Assembly (NCBI GenBank): GCA_947474995.1
Contig: CANJNJ010000022.1
Coordinates: forward strand, 1-47,508
DNA from: Opitutaceae bacterium
GTDB taxonomy: Bacteria > Verrucomicrobiota > Verrucomicrobiia > Opitutales > Opitutaceae
DNA length: 47,508 nt
Direction: 5' to 3'
Part shown: in pieces, positions 8,048-16,581 of the stretch
Position numbering within the stretch: the stretch's first letter is position 1
How the letters are laid out: every line of letters begins with the position of its first letter
Translations under genes and position numbers: made by a program
The notes under the pieces: generated by a model
Told to the model about the DNA's origin: nothing
Seen by the model: the letters and a program-made list of their open reading frames with translations, nothing else
Database searches by the model: none

Positions 8048-8173
8048 CCCTAAGCCGTAACGATGCAATCGAAGGTGGCGCCCGTTGTCCCCAACGGGCT
8101 GACTTGAGCGTACGCAGTTCAAAACCCGATGAGGACATCGGGTTCCACCGTTCAGTGGATTCGTTTTCGGAGA

Positions 8174-8222
8174 GGGAACGAACCGAGACCAATCCCTCCG
8201 CCTAACCTCGGTTCGAACTCCT
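8174..8222. repeat. Inverted repeat with tRNA T-loop-like arm
   Basis: gaacgaaccgag and ctcggttcgaac are perfect inverse copies within slightly longer imperfect arms. The right arm resembles a tRNA T-loop, but no cloverleaf can be built around it. Confidence 0.5.
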
Positions 8223-8461
8223 GTAATATTCAGGGGCTTGGGCCAGGGCCCATTCGCCATCCCTGGTGGCTTTGCTTTCCGCGTCCGTCACGTCGCGGTG
8301 TCGTCCGAATTCGCGATCCAACGCCTGCTCCTCCGGAAATTTACTGGAAGGGGGGATGCGTCACGGCGAGAAAGTTTCTCACTTCCGGCAATTTTTTCGC
8401 GGCGCCCGCCACGCGCACCGCAAACTCCTCCGAACGACGGTGTGGGCCGCCGGGCCGTCGC

Positions 8462-8836
8462 TCAACCGGTCGCGGCCATCGAGGACTCGACGCTCAGGAG
8501 TCGACCGGTGTCGGCGTGGAGCCGGACCACGGCGCCGGCCACGGACAGGGCCACGAGCGCGTCACCTTCTTCACCGATGATAGCGGCGCACGGGTCGCTG
8601 GGATTGGGCCACTCGGCCATCCACTGCATCCGAAACGCCCCGTCGAGCCGATAAAGATTGGGAAGGCCGGGTAGCAAACCAAAAGGATGTTCGCGAACGT
8701 AGAAACCCATCGAGCCGCGTTGAAACTCCACGACGGCCGTCGCCAGCGGGGCGTGGCCGTGCGCACGGGTGCCCTGACGGGTCAGTTCGCAGAGGGCGCC
8801 GTCGATGACGGCTAGGACTTGAGGCTGGGTAGTCAC
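8462..8836 (-). CDS. Small protein of unknown function, 124 aa
   Basis: From the GTG at 8836 the product begins VTTQPQVLAVIDGALCEL and ends SVESSMAATG. It has no signal peptide, membrane segment or family I recognise. Beta-strand-like patches (VLAVIDGALCEL, AAIIGEEGDALVALSV, GAVVRLHADTGRLLSVE) suggest a compact sheet or part of a propeller-like fold. The frame runs on upstream as an antisense shadow of the ketopantoate reductase gene, so the start must lie below about 8950. GTG 8836 is the best placed and leaves a 114-base divergent spacer. Coding reality is supported by amino-acid composition only, so confidence is moderate. Confidence 0.55.
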   Translation of the reverse strand: MTTQPQVLAVIDGALCELTRQGTRAHGHAPLATAVVEFQRGSMGFYVREHPFGLLPGLPNLYRLDGAFRMQWMAEWPNPSDPCAAIIGEEGDALVALSVAGAVVRLHADTGRLLSVESSMAATG

Positions 8837-8950
8837 AAAGCTGGGACAAGAAGGGCAACAGGTCGTTGGCGGTTGGGCGACAATAAATTTCGGCCCAAAT
8901 GCCGCCATTTTGCGTCGACGTCCCGCGGCGGAACTCGAAACCATCGGCCC

Positions 8951-9832
8951 ATGGCGAAAATCGCAGTCATTGGTCCCGGGGCAATTGGTGGCATCATGGC
9001 CGGCTGGCTCGGCCGCACCGGCGCGCACGAAGTGATCGTCTGTTCGCGCCGGCCACTCACGGAATTCACGCTGGAAACGCCGAAGGAGACCTTTGTCGCG
9101 CGCCCCACCGTCCTGACGGATCCGCTGACGGCGCCGGCGGTCGACTGGGTGTTGGTGACGACCAAGGCGTACGATGCCGAGGCGACCGCGGTATGGTTGC
9201 AGCGACTGGCGGCGAAGGGGGCGTCGGTGGCGGTGCTGCAAAATGGGGTCGAGCACCGTGAGCGGTTTGCGCCGTATGTACCGATCGAGCGCATCCTGCC
9301 GATTCTCGTCTATTGCCCGGCCGAGCGGCCCGAGCCGACGCGCATGTTGCAGCGGCGGGCGGCGCGTTTGGTGGTGCAGGACGATCCGCGGGGCCGCGAT
9401 TTCGCGTCGTTGTTTGCGGGCACGGCGGTGAAGGTCGACACGACGCCCGACATCACGACGGCGCTGTGGGAAAAACTGGTGCTCAATGCGGGCGGGGCGT
9501 TGACGGCGATTTTGCTGCAGCCCAACGGCGCGTTTCACGACGCGCGCATTGGCGAACTGGCGACAGCCATCATGCGCGAATGCGTCGCGGTGGGTCGGGC
9601 GGAGGGCGCCGTGCTCGACGACGCGATGATGGAGCGCTGCATCGAAGTCTATAAAAAGGAACCACGCGACGGATTGAACTCGCTGCACGCCGACCGGCTC
9701 GCGGGCCGGCCGATGGAGAGCGACGCGCGCAACGGCGCCATTGTCCGCCTCGGTCGCAAGCACGGCATCCCGACGCCCTACAATCACATGGCGACCCTGC
9801 TGCTCGATCTTTTGAGCCGCCCGGCGGTGTGA
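8951..9832 (+). CDS. Ketopantoate reductase family (PanE/ApbA) protein
   Basis: A 293-aa protein with an N-terminal Rossmann fold (MAKIAVIGPGAIGG, the NADPH-binding GxGxxG) and the all-helical PanE C-terminal domain. The catalytic Lys and nearby Asn appear in LWEKLVLNAGGALTAI, and the conserved C-terminal segment RLAGRPMESDARNG carries the expected Glu. In pantothenate synthesis this enzyme reduces 2-dehydropantoate to pantoate with NADPH. PanE-like paralogues with other 2-oxo substrates are common, and no panB or panC neighbour is here, so the exact substrate is inferred. ATG 8951 starts right at the Rossmann strand, where the family starts. An intrinsic terminator follows at 9952. Confidence 0.85.
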   Translation: MAKIAVIGPGAIGGIMAGWLGRTGAHEVIVCSRRPLTEFTLETPKETFVARPTVLTDPLTAPAVDWVLVTTKAYDAEATAVWLQRLAAKGASVAVLQNGVEHRERFAPYVPIERILPILVYCPAERPEPTRMLQRRAARLVVQDDPRGRDFASLFAGTAVKVDTTPDITTALWEKLVLNAGGALTAILLQPNGAFHDARIGELATAIMRECVAVGRAEGAVLDDAMMERCIEVYKKEPRDGLNSLHADRLAGRPMESDARNGAIVRLGRKHGIPTPYNHMATLLLDLLSRPAV

Positions 9833-9951
9833 GGGACCGCGTTGGTGGCGGGAGTTCAAAGCGGCGCCCCGTACCGCAGCTGCCTGCGCTTTAGCTTTTA
9901 TCCTGTGATGGCTAAAAACGGTCAGGCCTTTTTGGCCAATCTTCGCTGGAG

Positions 9952-9984
9952 CCGCGACACCCTCGTCGCGGTGCTTTTTTTTAT
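9952..9984 (+). terminator. Intrinsic terminator after the PanE-like gene
   Basis: The stem ccgcgac/gtcgcgg with a short loop is followed by a run of eight T residues (tgcttttttttatt). It lies 120 bases after the PanE-like stop codon and is the clearest plus-strand terminator in the window. Confidence 0.75.
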
Positions 9985-10046
9985 TTCGACGCGGCGAGGC
10001 CGCCGCATCCCCAGCAAGACGACCGTTTCCGAACTGGTTTAGATTC

Positions 10047-10510
10047 ATGACCGCCTCTCGTATTCGGCCGACCGTTGGGTAATTGCTGGTCACGTGGCTC
10101 GGCCTCGGCGCGCAGTCCTTTGGCGGAGGCTCGTCGACCTTTTATCTCATCCACCAGACGGCGCTTGAGCGCGGCTGGATGACGGAATCCGCGTTCATGC
10201 AGACGTGGCCGCCGCCAATCTCTCGCCGCGCTTGATTCTGCTCTTCGCCGGGATCGCCACGGTGGTGCGGCAACTCGTCGTCCCGTTCGGGCCGGGTCCT
10301 GCTGCCGATTGACGTCCGATGAATTCATTGAACTTTTTCTGGCGGTTCTTGAAGGCCTCGCTTTTTTTCCACCGGCGGCCTCGGCAATTTGCCCTTCCTG
10401 CAAAAGGATCTCACGGAATTGGGCTGGGCCAAGAACGCCGATTTCGTCACCGCGCTGGCAGTCGGGCCGATTAGTCCGGGGCCGACCGGGTGGGCCAAAC
10501 GGCCCAGATC
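10047..10510 (+). pseudogene. Decayed chromate transporter (ChrA) gene
   Basis: Pieces of both halves of a ChrA-type chromate/anion transporter are readable but cannot form one protein. An ATG at 10047 is followed by an in-frame TAA after 11 codons. The same frame then reads LVTWLGLGAQSFGGG and ALERGWMTESAF, typical of the first ChrA half. The second half appears as NFFWRFLKASLFF and, after a frame change, TGGLGNLPFLQKDL, GWAKNADFVTALAVG and ISPGPTGWA, then breaks off before the fucosidase gene. The SFGG and PGP motifs of the family are clear, which makes the assignment firm despite the stop, at least two frame changes and the missing central and terminal parts. Confidence 0.75.
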
Positions 10511-10582
10511 GCGGATTTTCTGGAGACGAGCCGAATTATTCCACAGTTGATTTTCTGGGCCGAATCACTCTCCGATCTCGGG

Positions 10583-12358
10583 ATGAATCTCTTTTTCTCC
10601 CTTCGCGCCTTCTTGGTGAGTGGGCTGATCCTTTCCGCCCTCGGCCTGCAGGCGCAGCCGGCGGCGCCGTCCGCCACGCTGACCCCGGAAGTGGTTCCCT
10701 CCGATGAAACTCCCGAGCAGCACGCGGCCCGCATGAAGTGGTGGCGCGAGGCGCGCTTCGGGATGTTCATCCACTGGGGGATCTACTCGGTCCCGGCCGG
10801 CGTGCACCAGGGCAAGGAAATGGGGCCGCGCATCGGCGAGTGGATTCAGCACGAGATGAAAATTCCGGTCGGCGAATACGCGGCCTATGCGCCGCAGTTC
10901 AACCCGGTGAAGTTCGATGCCGATGCCTGGGTGAAACTCGCGAAGGAAGCCGGAATGAAATACATCGTGATCACCTCGAAACACCACGATGGCTTCGCGA
11001 TGTTCAAGTCGGCGGCGAGCTCGTTCAACATTGTCGACGCCACGCCGTTCAAGCGCGACCCGCTCAAGGAACTCGCGGCGGCGTGCCAGAAGTACGGAAT
11101 CCGGCTCGGCTTCTATTATTCCCAGGCGCAAGACTGGCATCAACCCGGCGGCGCAGCCCGCGGCGGACATTGGGACCCGGCGCAGGAAGGGGACATGACG
11201 GCTTATCTCAAGAACATCGTCGTGCCGCAGGTGAAGGAGATTCTGACGAACTACGGGCCGATTGCGGTCCTGTGGTGGGACACGCCGGAGAACATGACCC
11301 GCGAGCGCGCCGATTTGCTGGCGCCCCTCATCAAACTGCAGCCGGGACTCATCACCAACAATCGGCTCGGCGGCGGCTACATGGGTGACACCGAGACGCC
11401 CGAAAATCGCGTGCCGGCGACGGGTTATTCGCGCGACTGGGAGCTCTGCATGACGATGAACGACACCTGGGGCTTCAAGTCCTACGACCACAATTGGAAG
11501 TCCGGCGAGCAGCTGATCCGCCAGGTCGTCGACACCGCCTCCAAGGGCGGCAATCTGTTGCTCAACGTTGGCCCGACGTCGTTGGGCGAAATTCCCGGGC
11601 CCAGTGTCGAACGCTTGAAACTGGTCGGGGCGTGGATGCAGAAAAATTCCGAGTCGATCTACGGGACGACGGCCTCGCCCTTCAAGCGGCTCACGTGGGG
11701 CCGCGCTTCGCAGAAACCGGACAAACTTTATCTGAGCGTCTTCTACTGGCCGAAGGACGGCACGCTGGTGGTCCCGATGCGCAGCGGGGCGAAGAAGGCG
11801 TATTTACTTGGTGCGATGGACAAGCCACTGAAGATGGCGCCGTCGCCGCAGGGATTGCGTTTGAGCGTGCCCGCGTCTGCGCCCGATCCGGTGGCCACGG
11901 TCATCGTGCTCGAGGGCGTGGGCAAGGTGGACGCGTTGCCGCCGCCGCCGTTCACCGCTGAGTCGGACGGCACGGTCGCGCTTGAGTGTGACACGGCGGA
12001 TTTGTACGGCAAAGGCCTCCGGGTGGAAGGCAACACGCGGTTGAATCTGACCGACTGGAAGAACGCGGAGGCCTATCCGCAATGGGAGGTGCAGTTCGAC
12101 AAACCCGGCACCTACGAACTCTCGGTACTGTGCTTCGTGCCCGATACGCAGGCGGGGAGCGAATTTGTCGTCACGATCGGCGACCAGAAGGTTGCGGGTC
12201 GGACCACGGCAACCGGCGGAGACTTCAAGGAAGTGGCCCTGGGCAAAATTCGCGTGGAAAAGACGGGGCCCATGCCAGTCAAAGTGACGCCCACGCGCAT
12301 TGCGGCGCAGGAATTCATGCGGTTGCGGACGCTGACCGCGAAACCGGTCTCGCCCTAG
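10583..12358 (+). CDS. Secreted GH29 alpha-L-fucosidase
   Basis: A 591-aa enzyme. From the ATG at 10583 it begins with a signal peptide ([21 protein letters not shown], cleavage near LQAQ-PAAP); the open frame upstream only reads through the transporter remnant. The catalytic barrel has the family blocks [36 protein letters not shown] and [10 protein letters not shown]. The likely nucleophile is Asp233 in [10 protein letters not shown], and [11 protein letters not shown] closes the barrel. A beta-sandwich C-terminal region of about 230 residues follows and may bind carbohydrate. It should release terminal alpha-L-fucose from glycans in the periplasm or outside. The acid/base residue of GH29 is poorly conserved and I do not assign it. 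GDP-fucose synthesis genes follow directly. Confidence 0.9.
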   Translation: MNLFFSLRAFLVSGLILSALGLQAQPAAPSATLTPEVVPSDETPEQHAARMKWWREARFGMFIHWGIYSVPAGVHQGKEMGPRIGEWIQHEMKIPVGEYAAYAPQFNPVKFDADAWVKLAKEAGMKYIVITSKHHDGFAMFKSAASSFNIVDATPFKRDPLKELAAACQKYGIRLGFYYSQAQDWHQPGGAARGGHWDPAQEGDMTAYLKNIVVPQVKEILTNYGPIAVLWWDTPENMTRERADLLAPLIKLQPGLITNNRLGGGYMGDTETPENRVPATGYSRDWELCMTMNDTWGFKSYDHNWKSGEQLIRQVVDTASKGGNLLLNVGPTSLGEIPGPSVERLKLVGAWMQKNSESIYGTTASPFKRLTWGRASQKPDKLYLSVFYWPKDGTLVVPMRSGAKKAYLLGAMDKPLKMAPSPQGLRLSVPASAPDPVATVIVLEGVGKVDALPPPPFTAESDGTVALECDTADLYGKGLRVEGNTRLNLTDWKNAEAYPQWEVQFDKPGTYELSVLCFVPDTQAGSEFVVTIGDQKVAGRTTATGGDFKEVALGKIRVEKTGPMPVKVTPTRIAAQEFMRLRTLTAKPVSP

Positions 12359-12410
12359 GGCGCCGGGCCGTTGTCGGGCGCGTGGACCGGGTCAGCGTGG
12401 TTCGCTGGGG

Positions 12411-12487
12411 TTGGTAGTTCCGCCTTCAGGCGGAATCCGACGACGGTGCCTCGGCCCAAGCCTTCCGCCTGAAGGCGGAACTACCAA
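12411..12487. repeat. Perfect 25-bp inverted repeat, family B, copy 2
   Basis: Arms at 12411-12435 and 12463-12487 are fully complementary with a 27-nt centre. They match the copy at 1987-2046 apart from cttcagg in place of ctttagg, a change that is compensated in the opposite arm. The unrelated centre and compensatory change suggest the stem is maintained. Confidence 0.9.
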
Positions 12488-12572
12488 CGGGGGAATCGGC
12501 GCAATTTTTCTTTTCCGAACCAGCGCGGAAGCTTGCCCGTGGAGGGGCGACGCGCCAGCGTCGTCCCGCGCT

Positions 12573-13589
12573 ATGAAAAAAGCCCTCATCACCGGGATCA
12601 CCGGCCAGGACGGATCTTATCTGGCCGAACTGCTGCTCGAAAAGGGCTACGAAGTGCACGGGGTGATTCGCCGCGCCTCGACGTTCAACACGAGCCGGAT
12701 CGATCACCTCTACCGCGACCCGCACGTCAACGGCGTGCGGCTCTTTCTGCACTACGGCGATCTGGCGGACTCGGTGCAGATGGTGAAACTGTTGTACGAG
12801 TTGCAGCCGGACGAAGTCTACAACCTCGGCGCCCAATCGCACGTGCGGGTGTCGTTCGACATCCCGGAGTACACGGGCGACGTCGACGGCTTGGGCGCGC
12901 AACGGATCCTTGAGGCTATTCGCGAAGCGGGGTTGGTGAAGAAAGTGCGGTACTACCAGGCCTCGTCGTCCGAGATGTTTGGCAAGGTGCAGCAGGTGCC
13001 GCAGACCGAGACGACACCCTTTTGGCCGCGGTCACCCTATGGCTGCGCGAAGGTGTACGCCTATTGGCTCACGGTGAACTATCGGGAGAGCTACGCGCTG
13101 CATGCGTCGAACGGAATTCTGTTCAACCACGAGAGCCCGCGCCGCGGCGAAACGTTCGTCACCCGCAAAATCACGCGCGCCGCCACGCGGATTAAACTCG
13201 GCCTGCAGGATTCGCTTTATCTCGGTAATCTCGACGCGAAGCGCGACTGGGGTTACGCGAAGGAATACGTGGAGATGATGTGGCTGATGCTGCAGCAGGA
13301 CAAACCGGACGACTATGTCGTGGCGACCAATGAGGCGCACAGCGTGAAGGAATTTTGCCAGGAGACCTTCAGCCGGCTCGGGCTCGACTGGGAAAAATAC
13401 GTGAAGCACGACGGTCGCTATGAGCGCCCGTCGGAGGTGGATCTCCTGATCGGCGATCCCGCCAAAGCGCGTCGGCAACTCCGCTGGGAACCGAAGGTGA
13501 AGTTCAAGGAACTGGTGACGATCATGGTGGAAGCCGATCTTGAGCTGGCGAAACGCGAGGCGCAGGTCGCGGCGCTGCCGAAGGTTTAG
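12573..13589 (+). CDS. gmd: GDP-mannose 4,6-dehydratase
   Basis: A 338-aa cytosolic short-chain dehydrogenase/reductase of the extended type. The NADP-binding motif [15 protein letters not shown] is at residues 7-21. The catalytic set is S131-S133/E134 in ASSSEMFG and Y156/K160 in SPYGCAK. Family signatures [18 protein letters not shown] and [14 protein letters not shown] are intact. It converts GDP-D-mannose to GDP-4-keto-6-deoxy-D-mannose, the substrate of the next gene product. ATG 12573 is chosen because the family starts at the Rossmann strand and the upstream part of the frame is the palindrome. It is 111 bases before the GDP-L-fucose synthase gene, making a two-gene biosynthetic unit. 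Confidence 0.95.
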   Translation: MKKALITGITGQDGSYLAELLLEKGYEVHGVIRRASTFNTSRIDHLYRDPHVNGVRLFLHYGDLADSVQMVKLLYELQPDEVYNLGAQSHVRVSFDIPEYTGDVDGLGAQRILEAIREAGLVKKVRYYQASSSEMFGKVQQVPQTETTPFWPRSPYGCAKVYAYWLTVNYRESYALHASNGILFNHESPRRGETFVTRKITRAATRIKLGLQDSLYLGNLDAKRDWGYAKEYVEMMWLMLQQDKPDDYVVATNEAHSVKEFCQETFSRLGLDWEKYVKHDGRYERPSEVDLLIGDPAKARRQLRWEPKVKFKELVTIMVEADLELAKREAQVAALPKV

Positions 13590-13601
13590 GCGCGGCAAAA
13601 A

Positions 13602-13698
13602 AGTGGAAAACATGGAAAAGCGAAAAAGCGGAAGACCAAGGTCGCGGCAGATTTTTCGTTTCCCGATTTCCCAATTTCTTCTGTTTTCCGATTTTTAC
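13602..13698. repeat. Imperfect A/T-rich palindrome between gmd and fcl
   Basis: gtggaaaacatggaaaagcg on the left and atttttcgtttcccgatttc with cttctgttttcc on the right are roughly inverse copies. The element fills the whole spacer between the two fucose genes. Confidence 0.5.
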
Positions 13699-13700
13699 CG

Positions 13701-14636
13701 ATGAAACTCTTCATCGCAGGCCATCAGGGGATGGTTGGTTCCGCACTCGTCCGGCGGTTCGAACGAGACGCGGGGGTGGCCTTGCTGCTGCGAACGCGAA
13801 GCGAACTGGACCTGACCAACCAGGCGGCCGTCGAGGGTTTTTTTGCGCGGGAAAAACCGGACACGGCAATCATCGCGGCGGCGAAGGTGGGCGGCATTCA
13901 CGCGAACAGCACGTATCCGGCCGAGTTCCTTTTCGACAATCTCGCGATCGCGGCTAACACGATCCACAGCGCCTATCGCGCCGGGGTGAAACGACTGCTC
14001 TTCCTCGGCAGTTCCTGCATCTACCCGAAGCATGCGCCGCAGCCGATGGCCGAGGATTCGTTGCTCACCGGGCCGTTGGAACCGACCAACGAGGCCTACG
14101 CGATTGCGAAGATCGCCGGGCTGAAGCTCGCGCAGTTCTACCGCCAGGAGCACGGCGTGCTCTTTCACTCGGCGATGCCGACGAACCTTTACGGGCCGGG
14201 CGACAATTATCATCCGCAAAATTCCCATGTGCTGCCCGCGCTCATCCGCCGGTTTCACGAGGCGCGTGAGGCCAACCGGCCCGAGGTTGTCGCCTGGGGC
14301 ACCGGTTCGCCGCGGCGGGAATTCCTGCACGTGGACGATCTCGCCGAGGGCGTGGCCTTCCTCCTGACGCAGCCGAATCCGCCTGACTGGATCAACATCG
14401 GCACGGGCACCGACGTGACGATTCGCGAACTGACCGAGTTGGTGGCGACGACGGTGGGTTATCGCGGCAAGATTATTTGGGACAGTTCGAAGCCCGATGG
14501 CACGCCGCGAAAACTCATGGACGTCTCGAAATTGAGTGCCCTCGGCTGGCGGGCGCGCCTCGGCTTGCGCGAGGGCGTGGAGCGCACGTACGCGAGCTTC
14601 CGCGCGGAAGTGGCGGCGGGACGCTTGCGCAGTTGA
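13701..14636 (+). CDS. fcl: GDP-L-fucose synthase
   Basis: A 311-aa NADPH-dependent epimerase/reductase that turns GDP-4-keto-6-deoxymannose into GDP-L-fucose, completing the pathway begun by gmd. The dinucleotide motif is [10 protein letters not shown] near residues 7-16. The catalytic residues are S105 in FLGSSCIYP and Y133/K137 in EAYAIAK. The family block [20 protein letters not shown] and the C-terminal substrate loop are present. Length is normal. Its only separation from gmd is a palindrome, so they are probably transcribed together. The GDP-fucose made would feed a fucosyltransferase, which is not in this window. Confidence 0.93.
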   Translation: MKLFIAGHQGMVGSALVRRFERDAGVALLLRTRSELDLTNQAAVEGFFAREKPDTAIIAAAKVGGIHANSTYPAEFLFDNLAIAANTIHSAYRAGVKRLLFLGSSCIYPKHAPQPMAEDSLLTGPLEPTNEAYAIAKIAGLKLAQFYRQEHGVLFHSAMPTNLYGPGDNYHPQNSHVLPALIRRFHEAREANRPEVVAWGTGSPRREFLHVDDLAEGVAFLLTQPNPPDWINIGTGTDVTIRELTELVATTVGYRGKIIWDSSKPDGTPRKLMDVSKLSALGWRARLGLREGVERTYASFRAEVAAGRLRS

Positions 14637-14680
14637 CGCTTTGGTCCGGACTGGTGCCGTGGCGGAAGAACGTTTATCGT

Positions 14681-14766
14681 TCTGTTATTCGGAGCGAACG
14701 AACAATCCATGCGATCCGCGGTTCAATTTGACGGGATTCTTCGCTCGAGCTCAGAATGACAGGGCG
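14681..14766. repeat. Intergenic palindrome, family D, copy 1
   Basis: The left arm tctgttattcggagcgaacg and the right arm cgctcgagctcagaatgaca are imperfect inverse copies. A sister copy is at 24988-25096. The rest of the gene-free stretch to 15314 holds open frames without any recognisable protein, and I see nothing more in it. Confidence 0.65.
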
Positions 14767-15314
14767 TTTTAGGCGATTTCCCCGAATGCTGCGTGATCGA
14801 ACCGGTGGTCGGGACGCAGGCGGCGTGCGTGTTCCCGCACGACGAGAAATCAGGTTTTCGCGATCGACACGATTGGGTCGGGACGAAGACCTCGTTCCAG
14901 CTGAAAGCGCGCGGCCTGGGTGAACCCCAGTTGTTCTTTCCGCCTCACCAGCTAGGCCCCTTCCCCAGCCACGGCGCGTGCTCCAGCATCTGGTCCTATT
15001 TTCTCGGGCAAAGCCTGCGGCAGATGCTGCGCACCGGCCACGGCTTAAGTATCGGCACGGGCGCCGATCGAGTGGGAGCGCGACCGTCCCCGGCCGCTCA
15101 AAGAAAGGCGACCGAAGGGGATCGCGCTCTCAGCCAACGTCGCCGAGGCAAAATTTCGCCGGAAGGTGTCGGAGTGAGGCATCGTCCGGTTTGGCGTTTC
15201 TTCACGCCCGTCGCGATGTTCCCGGCCTTTTCCCGCTTGCTCCCTCTGCGCCTTCTTGCGCCGATGAGGGTTTTGGCTCGTCACTTGTCGCCGGTCCCAC
15301 GTCACTTTCCCCCC

Positions 15315-16458
15315 ATGATCGCTCCCGAAACGTTCAACCACATCGAAAACATCAAGAAGCGCGCGGGGCATCTCTGGAGGTTTCTTTGACGTCGACCAAA
15401 AAGCCCGCGAGATCGAGGCGATGGACGGCCAGCAGGGTGCGCCCGATTTCTGGGCGAGCAACGAGCGTGCCCAAAAGCATATCGCGAAGCTCAACCTGCT
15501 GAAGAAGTCCATTCTCCCGGTCGTCGCCTTTCAGAAGAAGGTCGACGATGTCGGGGTGATGGTCGAACTCGTCGAGGCGGCTTCGCCCGAGGAGCGCGAG
15601 AGCTACGCGACGGAGCTGGAGCAACAAGTCGCGGCGATGGTGGCCGAGCTCGAACAGCTCGAGATCGCGTCGTTTCTCACCGGGCAGTTCGACAAGAACA
15701 ACGCGATCTTCTCGATTCAGTCGGGCGCCGGGGGCACGGAATCGAATGACTGGGCCGACCTGCTCTTCCGCATGTATAATCGCTGGGCCGAACGGCGCGG
15801 TTGGACGGTGGAATTGCAGGATGTCCAGGTGGGCGACCAGGCGGGCATCAGCAAGGCGACGGTCCTGATCAAGGGCGAAAACGCCTACGGCTATGCCAAA
15901 GCGGAACGCGGCGTGCACCGCCTCGTGCGGATCAGCCCGTTCGATTCCAACAAGCGGCGGCACACGTCGTTCTGCGCGATTGATGTTGTCGCCGAAATCA
16001 CCGAGGAAATCGCAATCGAGATTCCCGAGGCCGAGATTCGCGTGGATGTTTACCGTTCCTCCGGCAAGGGAGGCCAGGGCGTCAACACCACGGACTCCGC
16101 GGTGCGGCTCACCCACATTCCGTCCGGCATTGTCGTCGTGTGCCAAAACGAGCGCTCCCAGATCAAGAATCGCGCCACGGCGCTCAACGTCCTCAAGTCG
16201 CGCCTCTACGAAAAGAGGCAGGACGAGCAGCGCGCCGAGATGGACAAGTTTTACGGCGAAAAGGGCGAAATCGGGTGGGGCAGCCAGATCCGGAGCTACG
16301 TGCTTCAGCCCTACCAAATGGTGAAGGATTTGCGCACCGGCATCAGCACGAGCGACACCCAGGGCGTCCTCGACGGCGATCTCGATCGCTTCGTCAACGC
16401 CTGGCTCCGCGCCGGCTGCCCGCGGCATCGGAACAAGGAAATTCAGATGGAGGAGTAG
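15315..16458 (+). CDS. prfB: Peptide chain release factor 2 with programmed +1 frameshift
   Basis: The gene starts at ATG 15315 and reads 24 codons to ctt at 15384-15386. It then meets TGA at 15387-15389; the remaining 356 codons are in the +1 frame from gac at 15388, giving about 380 aa. The anticodon-mimic SPF tripeptide is at residues 207-209 ([11 protein letters not shown]). The GGQ peptidyl-tRNA hydrolysis motif is at 252-254 ([14 protein letters not shown]). RF2 ends translation at UGA and UAA, so the frameshift autoregulates it: low RF2 leaves UGA unread and favours slippage. No gene upstream appears linked to it. Confidence 0.95.
15376..15390 (+). promoter_or_regulatory. RF2 programmed frameshift site
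   Basis: An internal Shine-Dalgarno ggagg (15376-15380), a three-base spacer ttt, then the slippery ctt-tga-c. Spacing and sequence match the well-known bacterial prfB site, where peptidyl-tRNA-Leu slips one base forward. This is the autoregulatory element of the gene. Confidence 0.93.
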
Positions 16459-16461
16459 GAT

Positions 16462-16560
16462 CGGCCAAGGAGTCCGGAGGCAGGGTTGAACCCAGAGGAT
16501 TGCATTGCTTGCGGTCTCCTCACTCCTGAATCCTCCTGTGCTGACTCCTCCTGCGATTCC
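16462..16560. repeat. Intergenic repeat rich in actcctg motifs
   Basis: aaggagtccggaggcagg on the left faces repeated actcctgaatcctcctg, tgactcctcctgcg and cctgactcctga on the right, which pair imperfectly. It fills most of the spacer between prfB and the next gene. Confidence 0.5.
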
Positions 16561-16581
16561 TGACTCCTGATTCCGCCGCTC

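Noticed and set aside
6524-8053. A 509-codon plus-strand open frame opposite the EF-G-like gene
   Set aside because: Composition is that of a shadow frame, and the opposite strand has a full set of EF-G domains.
8174-8235. Possible tRNA suggested by ggttcgaactcc
   Set aside because: No acceptor, D or anticodon stems can be formed around it; the motif is one arm of an inverted repeat.
14793-15310. A protein gene in the spacer before prfB
   Set aside because: The open frames there carry no recognisable motif and contain frame-breaking stops where protein-like stretches appear.
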